A DNA stretch of 64,000 bases from Cyanomargarita calcarea GSE-NOS-MK-12-04C (GCA_019359595.1 JAHHGZ010000006.1:124001-188000); one strand, 5' to 3'; positions 9,144-17,784 are shown, counted from the first letter of the stretch. The notes: generated by a model not told the origin, from the sequence alone. Program-made: numbers and translations.

Positions 9144-9383
9144 TCAATTTTGGTCGTAAAGCCAATCAAAAATCTGGTCTAACTGCTCTAGAGAAACTAA
9201 CCCATATTGCCAAAGAAGCATTGGGAAGGGAGCATTGCCCAATTCACGGTGTTTAAGTGCAACAGCGATATCAGCAGTTGAAAGTGCAAGTTCATTCTGC
9301 AAAAAATGGAAGAATTTTGTATTGCCCTGATGGGTTGTCATAATTGGAGTTTCATATTCTGGATGAAAAATTACAGTTGACAT
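9144..9383 (-). CDS. DUF2949 family protein
   Basis: This 79-aa protein has the cyanobacterial DUF2949 signature: FLQNELALSTADIAVALKHR followed by FPMLLWQYGLVSLEQLDQIF and DWLYDQN. Function is unknown. It lies between nifV and a hypothetical gene on the same strand, a position that suggests co-expression with nif genes. Confidence 0.8.
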   Translation of the reverse strand: MSTVIFHPEYETPIMTTHQGNTKFFHFLQNELALSTADIAVALKHRELGNAPFPMLLWQYGLVSLEQLDQIFDWLYDQN

Positions 9384-9451
9384 TTAAGATTTTAGAAAAA
9401 AGATTATCCTCGCTATTCTTTTTAGTACCCCGACAAGAACGCAGGTCGTCC

Positions 9452-9487
9452 GTTTTGAGTTGGGGATACAGGACCCCAACTCAAAAC
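9452..9487 (-). terminator. Perfect 14-bp stem hairpin
   Basis: GTTTTGAGTTGGGG and CCCCAACTCAAAAC pair perfectly around an 8-nt loop, between the 80-aa hypothetical gene and the DUF2949 gene. No long T-run follows on the minus strand. It may be an attenuator or a processing hairpin that tunes expression within this gene group. Confidence 0.6.
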
Positions 9488-9578
9488 CTTCTTCCTTCTT
9501 CCTTCATTAGTTGTTAGTTAGCTGTTCACTGTCAACTGTTAACCACTCTGCCACGAACAAAAAACAACTAAAACCCAT

Positions 9579-9821
9579 TTAGAGTTGCCAACAGCGCTCT
9601 AACCAATCAATTAATTCTTGGCGGCTGGCTGTAAATTGCAGTACAGTACTGCGAAGTAGAATTGCTGTGAGACAATTATTGACTTGCACCCGCAAAGAAC
9701 CATCAGCGGGACACCAACACTTAATTTTTAACTCTCGCAAACGTTGATATATTCGCCAGCGATCGCTATATGCAATTTGGACAATTTCGCCATCAGCGTC
9801 TGAACCACGGGGACGCAACAT
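9579..9821 (-). CDS. Conserved-looking hypothetical protein (80 aa)
   Basis: The protein begins MLRPRGSDADGEIVQIAYSD and ends RQELIDWLERCWQL. It contains WRIYQRLRELKIKCWCPADG, a compact alpha/beta pattern. I do not recognise a family. It is placed between the nifP remnant and DUF2949 on the same strand, so it is probably part of the same transcription unit. No membrane segments are visible. Confidence 0.6.
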   Translation of the reverse strand: MLRPRGSDADGEIVQIAYSDRWRIYQRLRELKIKCWCPADGSLRVQVNNCLTAILLRSTVLQFTASRQELIDWLERCWQL

Positions 9822-9840
9822 TATTTATGTTCCTCTTTTC

Positions 9841-10101
9841 AAAAATCTTTTTCTCTTGCCAATCTCTGCACCGGGATGAATTTCAACGAGGAGTGAAAAA
9901 TCTTCCCAAATGAGAAATCAGTCGCGGGATAAAATCTACCTTGCGACAGTGTAACCAGTGGGCGAGGCAACAAAATAGAACTTCCAACCAATTACGTTCA
10001 GCTGGGTCACGTTTAAAGATAATAGGAAAATCTGTTAAGAGAGGCTTTAAAAAGCTAGTTGCGGTATTTGAATTTTTGATGTTTTCTAAGGGTTGTTGCA
10101 T
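9841..10101 (-). pseudogene. nifP: nifP (serine O-acetyltransferase) remnant
   Basis: The frame starting at 10101 reads LLTDFPIIFKRDPAERNWLE, then VLFCCLAHWLHCRKV, then FIPRLISHLGRFFTP. This matches the N-terminus of CysE/NifP enzymes but lacks the segment (YPGLQA-like) normally between the Cys and the AHWL motif. After FFTP the frame shifts by one base. The other frame continues VEIHPGAEIGK, the start of the hexapeptide-repeat domain, and then homology ends. Three lesions (internal deletion, frameshift, loss of the catalytic domain) make it non-functional. In cyanobacteria nifP belongs with nifV/Z/T, which fits this location. Confidence 0.82.
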
Positions 10102-10263
10102 CGGACTGTTTCGGTAAAACCGTTCGTTGTTCTACTGCTTATATCAGATGACTCCAATGGGCACAGTACAACCGATGCTGGTTGGATTTATTGGATTGAT
10201 TAAGTTTGCACTCACACCCTCAAACCCCGATTGCATATAAATCTCAAATTTCTCATGGGGTAG

Positions 10264-10324
10264 GGGTACTAGCATTTTTAGGGTGGGGGTACTAGTATTT
10301 TTGTCTTCGGGGCTAAGTATTCTT
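10264..10324 (-). promoter_or_regulatory. Triple motif array upstream of the nifP remnant (candidate CnfR-type sites)
   Basis: On the minus strand three related 16-mers occur in tandem: AAGAATACTTAGCCCC (10324-10309), AAAAATACTAGTACCC (10302-10287) and AAAAATGCTAGTACCC (10279-10264). Start-to-start spacing is 22 and 23 bp, about two helical turns. GAGTACAAG lies immediately upstream (10330-10322), with another copy at 10402-10394. The same architecture is found before nifB. The 10354-10756 gap further upstream is AT-rich with degenerate AAAGTTA repeats and no gene. Confidence 0.65.
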
Positions 10325-10756
10325 GTACTCTGAGCCAAAAGCTTTACACACAAGCTTTTTAGATGTTTTTAATTTATTTTTGATATAAATTAACTTGTAC
10401 TCACACTTACTCAATAGTGAAGATTTTTAAGCTTATGAGTACAATTTCTGTATATCGAACTACTAAATATTATTGTATTTCGTTGGATATCAAAAAACTA
10501 ATTTCTTCATTTTGTTTTAGCTTTTTGCGTCTGTGTGTATGGATACCGCTTTTGGGAGTGGGAAAAGGGGTAAGTTCAAAAGTAAAAAGATAAAAGTTAA
10601 AAGTTAAAAGAAAATCCTTATATAATAAATCGCGTAGCGCTGCGTTCTTTGTAAGCCTTCCTTCTTGGTGCGAAGCTCGGCGGTCTGCGGCTTTTAACCC
10701 TTTTTATTTCTTCTTTCTTTTAGCTTTTTACTTTTTACTTTTATGCATCCGATTCC

Positions 10757-11719
10757 CTAAACTACAGCGATACCTTCGGTTACGAAACGTATCGCTATTT
10801 TCCCAACAGCACGTTCCGATTCGCTATAAGCATGAGCCTGAGCTAAATCTTGCAGGGGATAAGTCCGGTCAATAAGCGATCGCATTCTTCCTGTTTCCAT
10901 CAAGCTATTCAGATAAAGCAGGTCTTGGGTGTTGGGTGACTCAATGATAAATTTGGCTTTTTGACCGGGAAGAAATGCTGTGAAGACGGTCTGAATAAAA
11001 ATGGACGGGGATGGTATGGTTGTGATATAAACTCCGTTGGGTTTGAGAACCGCTTTGCAGTGAGAAAATGAACTTTTGCCAACCGCATCAAAAATGATGT
11101 CGTATTGAACAGCGTCTAAGGTGAAATCTTGTTGGGTATAGTCGATAGTGGAGTCGCTTCCCAGAGACTTCGCCAATTCTAAATTTTTAGTACTGCAAAC
11201 CCCCGTCACCTCAGCCCTCAAAGCCTTGGCGATTTGCACTGCATAACTGCCTACACCACCCACAGCACCATTAATCAAAACCTTTTGCCCAGGCTGGAGG
11301 TTCCCTTGATTTCTCAAAGCTTGGAGAGAGGTAAGGGCTGCGACTGGTAAGGCTGCAGCTTCTTCATGGCTAATATTGGTTGGTTTTTTCGCAACAAATT
11401 TCGGGTTAACAACGGCATATTCGGCATAAGCACCTCCAGGAATGCCGACATTACCGTAGATTTCGTCTCCTGGTCGAAAACTTGTAACTTGAGCGCCAAC
11501 TTCTACTACTTCTCCAGACATATCCACTCCCAAAATCATCGGAAATTTATTGCCTGTTATTAAGCTCAACATTCCCTTGCGGATTTTCCAATCAACAGGA
11601 TTGACGCTACTGGCATAAACTTTGATGAGCATTTGGTCAGACTTAATTTTTGGCTGTTCCACATCCTCGTATTTCAACACCTCACAAGAGCCGTATTGAT
11701 GGATAACCATTGCTTTCAT
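10757..11719 (-). CDS. Zinc-independent medium-chain dehydrogenase / quinone oxidoreductase-like
   Basis: This is an MDR-superfamily NAD(P)H-dependent reductase of about 320 aa. The start is set at 11719 (MKAMVIHQYGSCEVLKYEDV), preceded by GGGAG at good spacing; the frame is open a further 29 codons upstream, but those look non-coding. Motifs are SSVNPVDWKIRKG, GVDMSGEVVEVGAQV, the nucleotide-binding VLINGAVGGVGSYAVQIAKA and a C-terminal AHAYSESERAVGKI. No structural zinc Cys cluster is visible, so it groups with the quinone-oxidoreductase branch. Substrate is unknown. It is followed by the nif satellite genes but is probably independent. Confidence 0.85.
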   Translation of the reverse strand: MKAMVIHQYGSCEVLKYEDVEQPKIKSDQMLIKVYASSVNPVDWKIRKGMLSLITGNKFPMILGVDMSGEVVEVGAQVTSFRPGDEIYGNVGIPGGAYAEYAVVNPKFVAKKPTNISHEEAAALPVAALTSLQALRNQGNLQPGQKVLINGAVGGVGSYAVQIAKALRAEVTGVCSTKNLELAKSLGSDSTIDYTQQDFTLDAVQYDIIFDAVGKSSFSHCKAVLKPNGVYITTIPSPSIFIQTVFTAFLPGQKAKFIIESPNTQDLLYLNSLMETGRMRSLIDRTYPLQDLAQAHAYSESERAVGKIAIRFVTEGIAVV

Positions 11720-11820
11720 AACATTACTCCCAATAAATGCTGATGCTTTCACTCTAACGACAAGGTCGTAAATTTTTAACAGTGCTGTTTGTTCGCCCCA
11801 TCTCACCAGTATCTACAACT

Positions 11821-12218
11821 ATGAAAATCGACCGATTGCAGGAACTTAAGCAAAAACTGACCAATGAAGCAAACCTTTCCCAGATATGGATCTTTTGCGG
11901 ATTATCCGGAATTCACAGAACTGGGTGAGCCTGCCCATAATGAATACCTAGATGCTTTTGAAAAGAAAACTTGTCAGGAAATGTTTGGCAGTGCAATCAA
12001 GATTAATAACTTTTTCCCGATCTACATTGCAAAGCATCAGTTCTTTCATGAACCTTTCCAAGTTGATAGACGTATTTGGGGTGTGATTTATTTCGAGGAT
12101 ATAAAAATTGGCGGCTCTTGCAGTTTCGGCGGATTATCCCCCTACCGATGCCGTTAAGTATTCACGTTTTTCTCAACTACCTCGGCTGTCGGTACCTAAT
12201 CGCAACGATCTCAATTGA
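11821..12218 (+). pseudogene. Frameshifted hypothetical gene
   Basis: Three overlapping frames make one protein-like string. The first is MKIDRLQELKQKLTNEANLS from ATG at 11821. After a shift near 11885 comes FADYPEFTELGEPAHNEYLD and on to FPIYIAKHQFFHEPFQ. After a second shift near 12115 comes LAVSADYPPTDAVKYSRFSQ, ending LSVPNRNDLN with a stop at 12218. The conceptual product is about 130 aa. I do not recognise the family. Two shifts argue for a pseudogene rather than a sequencing error. Confidence 0.6.
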
Positions 12219-12655
12219 GAAGCACAACCTATAAGCAGGAGTCTTTGAGAAGTGTGATACTCCGTTGCGTTAGCTTATTGCAGGGTAGGAGTGGTCTACC
12301 CCTACACCGAAGCCGCAAGCTACGCCAATGACCATCGCATTAGCAAAGGCTTGGAGTGTATATTTATTTTCTCTATATGTAAATAAAAAGGCGGTTTTTT
12401 CTCAATATAAATACGTAAAAAGTATTATTTTGGTTTTAATAGTTACTAATAAAAGTAGATACTTTTTATGCGTTAAGCTTTGCTTATCGCTAAGGATTCT
12501 CTCCGGGAGTATCGAAATTTTCTTCCTGCTTTTTGTGGCTAATTGAAGCTATTTTCAGGTAAATAGACCACGTAGTAGAGGCAATTCATGTGGCTTGCCG
12601 GAGCGTAGGGGAGGGTTCTCCGCAGACAAATGTGGACAGCCCCTGCACCCTTCTA

Positions 12656-12730
12656 AAAAATGCGCGGTGCCGGGAGTGGAAGATCCTAAAATTTGTCCGA
12701 CATTGTTGGTGGAAGGCACCGCGCATTTTT
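12656..12730. repeat. 16-bp perfect inverted repeat, 43-bp loop
   Basis: AAAAATGCGCGGTGCC at 12656-12671 pairs perfectly with GGCACCGCGCATTTTT at 12715-12730. It could be a small palindromic mobile repeat or a structured RNA. It lies in the gene-free stretch 12219-13105. Confidence 0.75.
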
Positions 12731-12777
12731 CGCGCGAAAACCCTCCCGTGTTTGGAAGATCCTAAAATTTGTCCGAC
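12678..12777. repeat. 24-bp exact direct repeat pair
   Basis: Bases 12678-12701 and 12754-12777 are identical (core ATCCTAAAATTTGTCCGAC), 76 bp apart. The first copy lies inside the loop of the inverted repeat at 12656-12730. Tandem duplication or a nested repeat element are both possible. Confidence 0.75.
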
Positions 12778-12826
12778 TGAAAGAGCGAAGTTGAGCGGGA
12801 CAGAAGCTGACACCGCCGTAAAGTCT

Positions 12827-12850
12827 GCCACGGGGATTATCCCCGGTGGC
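12827..12850. repeat. GC-rich hairpin
   Basis: GCCACGGGGAT and ATCCCCGGTGGC pair with one bulged G and almost no loop. It could fold as a terminator or be a palindromic repeat. No gene is adjacent. Confidence 0.5.
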
Positions 12851-13022
12851 GAGCTTTACTTTTTTGCGCTTTTTTCGTTGACGGCTGTCCACCGGAGTCA
12901 AGGTTAAGTGTAGCGGTATTGCCCGTACGACAGATGTGGTTCAAATACATGAAAACTGCTGTAAAGCTGCGATCGCAATAGGAAAGAAAATATTTGGCAG
13001 TTTGGGAATTTGTGGATAATAT

Positions 13023-13057
13023 GCGATGCCCGTATGTCTTCCACTTCGTGGTATCGC
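13023..13057. repeat. 35-bp palindromic interspersed repeat, copy 1
   Basis: The unit starts GCGATGCCCGTATGTCTTCC and ends GTGGTATCGC. It is nearly identical to the reverse complement of 17004-17039. The ends GCGAT and ATCGC are inverted, and the internal CCACTTCGTGG is a short hairpin. Confidence 0.65.
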
Positions 13058-13105
13058 GTCTCTCAAGGATGTTTAACGGTTGAATTGAGCAGCAGTAGAT
13101 ATCGT

Positions 13106-14274
13106 TATACCGATTCTTTATGAAGCTGCGCTAAATAAAGCTTCAAGGATAAAATCGTAAGAAGTGAGAGAAACAATTACCTCTGGTGTAATATTTTCCA
13201 GTACAGAGGTTAATTTATGAGGCAGTTGGGTAAGGGTGTTGCAATTTTCCCATTCAAGTTTGCTTTTTAGAAACTCCCAAAACCTCTCAATTGGGTTCAA
13301 TTCTGGAGAATGGGGTGGTTGAAAAATTGGTATAATATTTTCTGGGCAATCAAGGGTTTTAACAGTATGAAATGAGCCTTGGTCAAATTGGATAACTGCG
13401 ATGTCGTTGCCGATTTCTACGGACAGCAACTCTAAAAACCTTTGAAAACAATCACCATCAAGGTGGGAGAACTCGTAGAAAAAACTATACCCGCTTAAAG
13501 GTTCGACGACACCATACAAATAAAAATTATCACGCTGCCACTGGCTTAACCCTACAGGTTTTACGCCGGGAGCCGTAATTAAACGTCCTGCGATTGTCTT
13601 TAGTCCTAAACGTGTTTCGTCTTGGCACATATACCTCAATCGTTTCCCTTCTCCAAATTCTTCCTGCAAAAATTTGAGTGCTAGAGGAAGTTTTTTTTAA
13701 AGTGAGATTGACTTTCTGGGTGTTGTTTGAGGCTTTTGGGACGCGGTACTTTTAGCTTGGCTCCTAACTTGTACCGAATTAATTGATAGACTGTCTTGTA
13801 AGCGATGTTAACTTCCAATTTGCTAGAAAGCCATTGTTGAATCTGACCATAGCTATGGAACCCTTGAGGATCTTTTAGCCGCTCTTTAAGCTGTTCAAGT
13901 TCTTCCCCTTTGACACTGGATACTTTTCCCGGCGCATGTTTGACTGATAACAAACTTAAGCGTCCCCCATCTTTGTACTTTCTTATCCATCGAGTAATGG
14001 TTGCTTCATCACGTCCAAGACGTAGAGCAAGCGAACCGACAGGTCGGCGCTTCGCTATCGCCTACTAGTTACTTGACCACTTTTTAGCCAGTACAGCATT
14101 TGCAGTCTTTCTTTGCTACTTGCGCTATGAGCATATTTAAGCGCTTTCTCCAACTCGGAGAGGCTTTCTGAAATATCGATTTGAAACGGACGACTCATAT
14201 AGTTTCCATCAAATGCACCCACCTACAATTAGCTTGCCACAGTTTGGCGCATCTTCATACAGAACTGGTATTAG
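13106..14274 (-). mobile_element. IS630-family insertion sequence, degenerate
   Basis: The ends are imperfect inverted repeats: TATACCGATTCTTTATGAAG at 13106 and, on the opposite strand, ATACCAGTTCTGTATGAAG ending near 14274. Similar ends occur at 19931 and 37815. The total is about 1.17 kb with TA at the edges, as expected for the IS630/Tc1 group, which inserts at TA. It encodes one two-frame transposase (see 13118-14200). Confidence 0.75.
13118..14200 (-). pseudogene. IS630-family transposase, two frames, disrupted N-terminus
   Basis: The N-terminal HTH frame begins near 14200 (MSRPFQIDISESLSELEKAL), but about 28 bp (near 14040-14068, a GCTTCGCTATCGCC-type repeat) are inserted after SGQVTSR and bring an in-frame stop. 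The frame then resumes LALRLGRDEATITRW. Near 13690 an A8 run ends the first frame. A -1 slip on it joins directly to the DDE domain (LPLALKFLQEEFG, DETRLGLK, VIQFDQGSFH, PPHSPELNPIERFWEFLK). ISY100-like cyanobacterial IS630 elements use such a -1 frameshift, so only the insertion looks inactivating. Confidence 0.78.
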
Positions 14275-14425
14275 TTCAATTAAAATCAAAGCTGCTTGTC
14301 CGCTCCAATGATTTGTTATATAGTGCCTTTCAAATGAGTACGGCACTTGTAAAACCCTTGTATAGACGGACTTGTTGCCGCATCTCTGACTCGTTCTGGA
14401 GTGAAAACCGCTATATATTGCTCGC

Positions 14426-15952
14426 TTAATCGACATAATTGGTTTTTGAACCAAATAGTTCAACTTCTTCTAAAGATAGAGTTGTGTCCATATTATTTAA
14501 TATTTCTTCATCTACTAATGGATAGCAATCTATAAGATTTTTCATATCATTATTCAACCATTCGGAATTCCATATGAGTATTTTAGGATCATTCAGTTTT
14601 TGGCATAGCTTTTCTTCAAAAGACCTTTCTCTTTCATATTTCAATATTGCTCTTTGCAACCAGACCTGCAAATGCCCCGTATTGGGTATTTTATCAAATT
14701 TTTTAATAATGAGATTTATTATTTCTTTTATATAATTTTCTTCAATAAATAAGAATAACTTACTAATTATTGCAATTGATATTGGATATACTCTTGGATT
14801 TCTATAGGCAATATCAACGACTATACTGATGAGAACATTTATATTCTCTTTGGTTTTCTCTATACCTTTTATCCGGTTAAAAAAAATATTCATCGCTTTT
14901 ACAAGGCTACCACAATTAGGATGTTTTTTCGACAAGCTATGTATTAGCAAAAGGTGAGCTTGTAGATTCTTGTTTCCTCTTTTATTAAGAATCCAAAATA
15001 GCTTATCAGGCTTGATAGATTCTTCGACAACATTACTTGATGCTCTAGTTTTGTGAGGATTTAAGCACATTCCAATATCTATAAGAATTTCTGTAATATG
15101 CTTTACAATAAATTCGGCATCTTGTGGGCTATTTGTGAAAATTCGATAATCATCTCGATATCGAATTACTTCAAAGTCTTTCAAACCATTGTTTTCGAGT
15201 TTTTTCGACAATTCAAGGTCTGCAAATCCTAAAACTATCTCTGCTATAAAATCCATTAAAACACTACCTTGAGGAATACCATTTGTTTGCCCAAATGACA
15301 TATCTTGAAGATGTTTATCGATAATATTGCCAATAAGTTTTTTGTTATTCTTCTCACTTTTTGCTATTTCCTTAGTATGCAAAGCCCAAGGAATAGAATG
15401 TGTATAAATTGAACCATAACAGTCCGATATATCGGTGTGTAATATACAGTCATATTTCAAAGCTTGTTCAATAGATTTTTGCTCAATGGATTCCCACCAA
15501 TTAATTACTGTTACTGCTTTATCAGAATGTTCGTTCTCCGAGTTAAGAGGTATGCTATAACAGCTAATATTTTTATTAGCTCGGAATTCACTAAATTTTT
15601 GAACAATCACATTCCAGTTGTCTTCTTCTGTTATTTTGTGTACAAGAGATACATATATGGCGGGATGAATCATCTGAAAAGGTCGCCAAGAGTATCGCCC
15701 ATCTTTATTGTGAAGAAATTTATAATTTACATTCTCATAGTCGCAAGGAAAGGTTCCTTTATCTTTTTGCTTTTCCGTATCATAATAACTACCATAAAAA
15801 TCAGAGAGTGACTTACTTTCAATTTTTTCAGATAACGTATGAATCAATTGATCGAATACATAGTAGCGAGGAAGGTCAAAATTAAAGTAACTCTCCGCTT
15901 TTAGGAAATACGTTTTTGCCTCTTTATGAGACAGTTCTAAAACATTTTTCAT
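14426..15952 (-). CDS. Stand-alone reverse transcriptase, possible defence-associated RT
   Basis: This 508-aa protein has recognisable RT motifs. Motif A is CILHTDISDCYGSIYTH (Asp174 and Asp177), motif B is TNGIPQGSVLMDF (224 on), motif C is IRYRDDYRIF (YRDD, 265-268), and motif D is MCLNPHKT (295-302). The variant YRDD instead of YADD, the N-terminal YSWRPFQMIHPAIYVSL segment and the helical C-terminal 200 residues with no maturase or endonuclease domain differ from group II intron RTs. Retron-type or unknown-group/DRT phage-defence RTs fit better. Neighbours are IS remnants, toxin-antitoxin genes and a HTH gene, a defence-island-like context. Class assignment within DRTs is not possible by eye. 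Confidence 0.75.
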   Translation of the reverse strand: MKNVLELSHKEAKTYFLKAESYFNFDLPRYYVFDQLIHTLSEKIESKSLSDFYGSYYDTEKQKDKGTFPCDYENVNYKFLHNKDGRYSWRPFQMIHPAIYVSLVHKITEEDNWNVIVQKFSEFRANKNISCYSIPLNSENEHSDKAVTVINWWESIEQKSIEQALKYDCILHTDISDCYGSIYTHSIPWALHTKEIAKSEKNNKKLIGNIIDKHLQDMSFGQTNGIPQGSVLMDFIAEIVLGFADLELSKKLENNGLKDFEVIRYRDDYRIFTNSPQDAEFIVKHITEILIDIGMCLNPHKTRASSNVVEESIKPDKLFWILNKRGNKNLQAHLLLIHSLSKKHPNCGSLVKAMNIFFNRIKGIEKTKENINVLISIVVDIAYRNPRVYPISIAIISKLFLFIEENYIKEIINLIIKKFDKIPNTGHLQVWLQRAILKYERERSFEEKLCQKLNDPKILIWNSEWLNNDMKNLIDCYPLVDEEILNNMDTTLSLEEVELFGSKTNYVD

Positions 15953-16411
15953 GAATGAAGTCTATTTTTTACATCAGGCTTATTTAAATTGAACCGTAAT
16001 GGTTCGGTATAAATACTTGAATATACTTAGATTTAGCGTCTATTACACTAGGTAATTCAGTGAGCGAGAGGGTTCCAAGCATTTTAATCATAATATCAAG
16101 AAGTTTTATGGATATCGCCACTATCCGATATTATACAAGTGTTTTACGTGTAAAGACCACATACAGAGTGTATATCTGGAAACTTTCTGGATATCTATTT
16201 ATTGTACTGACAGTTTCCACATATAAATAATTCCGGATTTTAGTCTGTAGCATTTTTGAATATTGGAATCATACCAATTGTATTAAACAATGCTGTCTTT
16301 CCGAAACAATACAGTTGTAATTGTTTCTTTATTTACAATTTAGCTGAAACTAAAATTAACGATTCAATAGGATACCTAATAATCTAAAATAACTCTAGCG
16401 CTAGGGTTTTT
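15953..16411. other. Non-coding region between divergent RT and HTH genes
   Basis: These 459 bp are AT-rich, with small stems (GAACC/GGTTC at 15992-16006; GGAAAC with GTTTCC near 16178-16217) and a CTAGCGCTAG palindrome near 16396, just before the HTH gene. It must contain the promoters of both genes. Some defence RTs use an upstream structured ncRNA template, and this gap is long enough for one, but I see no convincing conserved fold. Confidence 0.45.
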
Positions 16412-16846
16412 ATGCTAGTTATCGGTACAACAGAAGCTGCTTATATGCTGGGTATTAACTGTCAACGAGTTCGGCAACTTCTTGCAGAACGACGTGTCAA
16501 AGGTGCCTACAAAGATGGTCGCGAGTGGAAAATTCCTCTATATAAAAAGATGGTTGACATTATCCCTGGAACTAGAGGGCCCAAAGGTCGTTGGAGACAT
16601 CGACTTCAAGCTCGACCGACTTACATTCATGTCAACAAACATATAATTGATAGCAATCGCAATCGCCGCGAAAATCAGCCTGTAATTAAGGTAGATAGAG
16701 CAAAGCACTCAAAATATTGCCATGAAGTCGAAATTACCGGACCGTGTCGCGTGGTTTATCGACCGCATCAACCTTTATGTTCTGGTGCAGTGCTTTGGAT
16801 TGAGGTTGAACAAAGTACGAGAGTTATAACTAAGCTTTATGGTTAG
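16412..16846 (+). CDS. Small HTH (excisionase/MerR-like) DNA-binding protein
   Basis: In this 144-aa protein residues 5-45 (GTTEAAYMLGINCQRVRQLL, AERRVKGAYKDGREWKIPLY) form a winged-helix domain like excisionase/MerR-type HTH_17. The rest is basic and Arg/His-rich (GRWRHRLQARPTYIHVNKH). Function is unknown. It is divergent from the reverse transcriptase gene and could regulate it, perhaps through the CTAGCGCTAG palindrome just upstream of its start (inference). Confidence 0.65.
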   Translation: MLVIGTTEAAYMLGINCQRVRQLLAERRVKGAYKDGREWKIPLYKKMVDIIPGTRGPKGRWRHRLQARPTYIHVNKHIIDSNRNRRENQPVIKVDRAKHSKYCHEVEITGPCRVVYRPHQPLCSGAVLWIEVEQSTRVITKLYG

Positions 16847-17003
16847 ATGTTAATTTTCGACAAATCATGATGATTGCTGGGTTGTGCTTTGCTCAATCCA
16901 ACTTAACGACTGTTAAATTACACTTTTCTCCTCTTTGATTGACTGCAACCGAGGAAACTCATACAAAACGCTGTAGCGGGAAGAGATGGGTTTCTAATTG
17001 CAG

Positions 17004-17039
17004 GCGATACCACTTCAGTGGAAGACATACGGGCATCGC
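17004..17039. repeat. 36-bp palindromic interspersed repeat, copy 2
   Basis: This is the reverse complement of the unit at 13023-13057, differing by two or three bases in the central loop. It starts GCGATACCACTTCAGTGG and ends GGGCATCGC. Two copies in 4 kb indicate a dispersed repeat family. Confidence 0.65.
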
Positions 17040-17116
17040 GCTTGTCAAACGCCTATAAAAGGAGCCTTTAGCCTTTATTTGAATGATATATTTATAGTAA
17101 AACAGGCAAAAATAAT

Positions 17117-17383
17117 ATGAGCGTAACAGAACAAGCATTACTAGAAAAGTGGCGAGAACTTCCACAAGACAAACAGCAACAAGTTTTAGAATTTGTAGAA
17201 TTCCTTCACATCAAAGCACTAGACCCTCAAGCATTGGCTCGTATAAATAAAGCTTCATTAGGAGAACGTTTGCGCCAAATACGTGCCAAAATAGTTGCTG
17301 ATGGCGAACTCTTGTTAACTCAAGATGAGATTGAAAAAGAAATAGCTAGCCGTCGTGGTGGGTTACAGGAAACTGAGACATGA
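17117..17383 (+). CDS. VapB-like antitoxin (DUF2281 type)
   Basis: This 88-aa protein has the N-terminal pattern LLEKWRELPQDKQQQVLEFV then EFLHIKA, seen in DUF2281-type antitoxins, and a charged C-terminus (LTQDEIEKEIASRRGG). Its stop overlaps the PIN-domain gene start (ATGA at 17380), the usual coupling of antitoxin and toxin. It probably neutralises the PIN ribonuclease and represses the operon. Confidence 0.78.
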   Translation: MSVTEQALLEKWRELPQDKQQQVLEFVEFLHIKALDPQALARINKASLGERLRQIRAKIVADGELLLTQDEIEKEIASRRGGLQETET

Positions 17384-17784
17384 AGATAACTTTTATTGAT
17401 TCTGGAGTTTTAGTAACTGCGGCGCGTGGTGTGGGAGAAGAATCAGAAAAAGCTCTTGAAATTTTAGCAGATTCAAACCGGGAATTTGCGTCAAGTGAAT
17501 TTATCAAAATGGAGGTGCTACCTAAAGCAATTTATAATCGAAAAACGGCAGAAGCCAAATTTTACGAATCATTTTTTAGTGCTGTTACCTATTGGGCTGA
17601 CGATATAGAAAAAGTTATGCAAGATGGCTATAACATTGGTTGTCAGTATGGTTTGGCGGCGATGGATGGGTTACATATTGCGGCTGCACTGTCAATTGGT
17701 GCTAAAGAATTTTTAACGACAGAAAAACCAACAAAGCCAATGTTTCAGGTATCCGGGATTCAAGTTATTTCGATTTTTAATTAA
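17380..17784 (+). CDS. PIN-domain toxin (VapC-like)
   Basis: This 134-aa protein has the acidic residues of a PIN nuclease: MKITFIDSGVLVTAARG near the N-terminus, FIKMEVLPKAI in the middle, GLAAMDGLHIAAALSIGAKE and FLTTEKPTKPM near the C-terminus. It is a predicted RNase toxin, coupled by a 4-bp overlap to the upstream antitoxin. A bidirectional terminator lies between it and the convergent MazF-type operon. Confidence 0.85.
   Translation: MKITFIDSGVLVTAARGVGEESEKALEILADSNREFASSEFIKMEVLPKAIYNRKTAEAKFYESFFSAVTYWADDIEKVMQDGYNIGCQYGLAAMDGLHIAAALSIGAKEFLTTEKPTKPMFQVSGIQVISIFN

Noticed and set aside
10144-10353. 69-codon minus-strand frame
   Set aside because: It is made mostly of the triple promoter motif array, so it is regulatory DNA rather than a gene.
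12586-12907. Overlapping frames of 70-105 codons on both strands
   Set aside because: They lie across inverted and direct repeats, read Arg/Pro/Cys-rich noise, and no frame has a credible start or family.
14181-14463. Frames of 82-84 codons between the IS630 end and the reverse transcriptase
   Set aside because: They run over the IS terminal repeat and the RT 3' end; no similarity to known proteins was seen.
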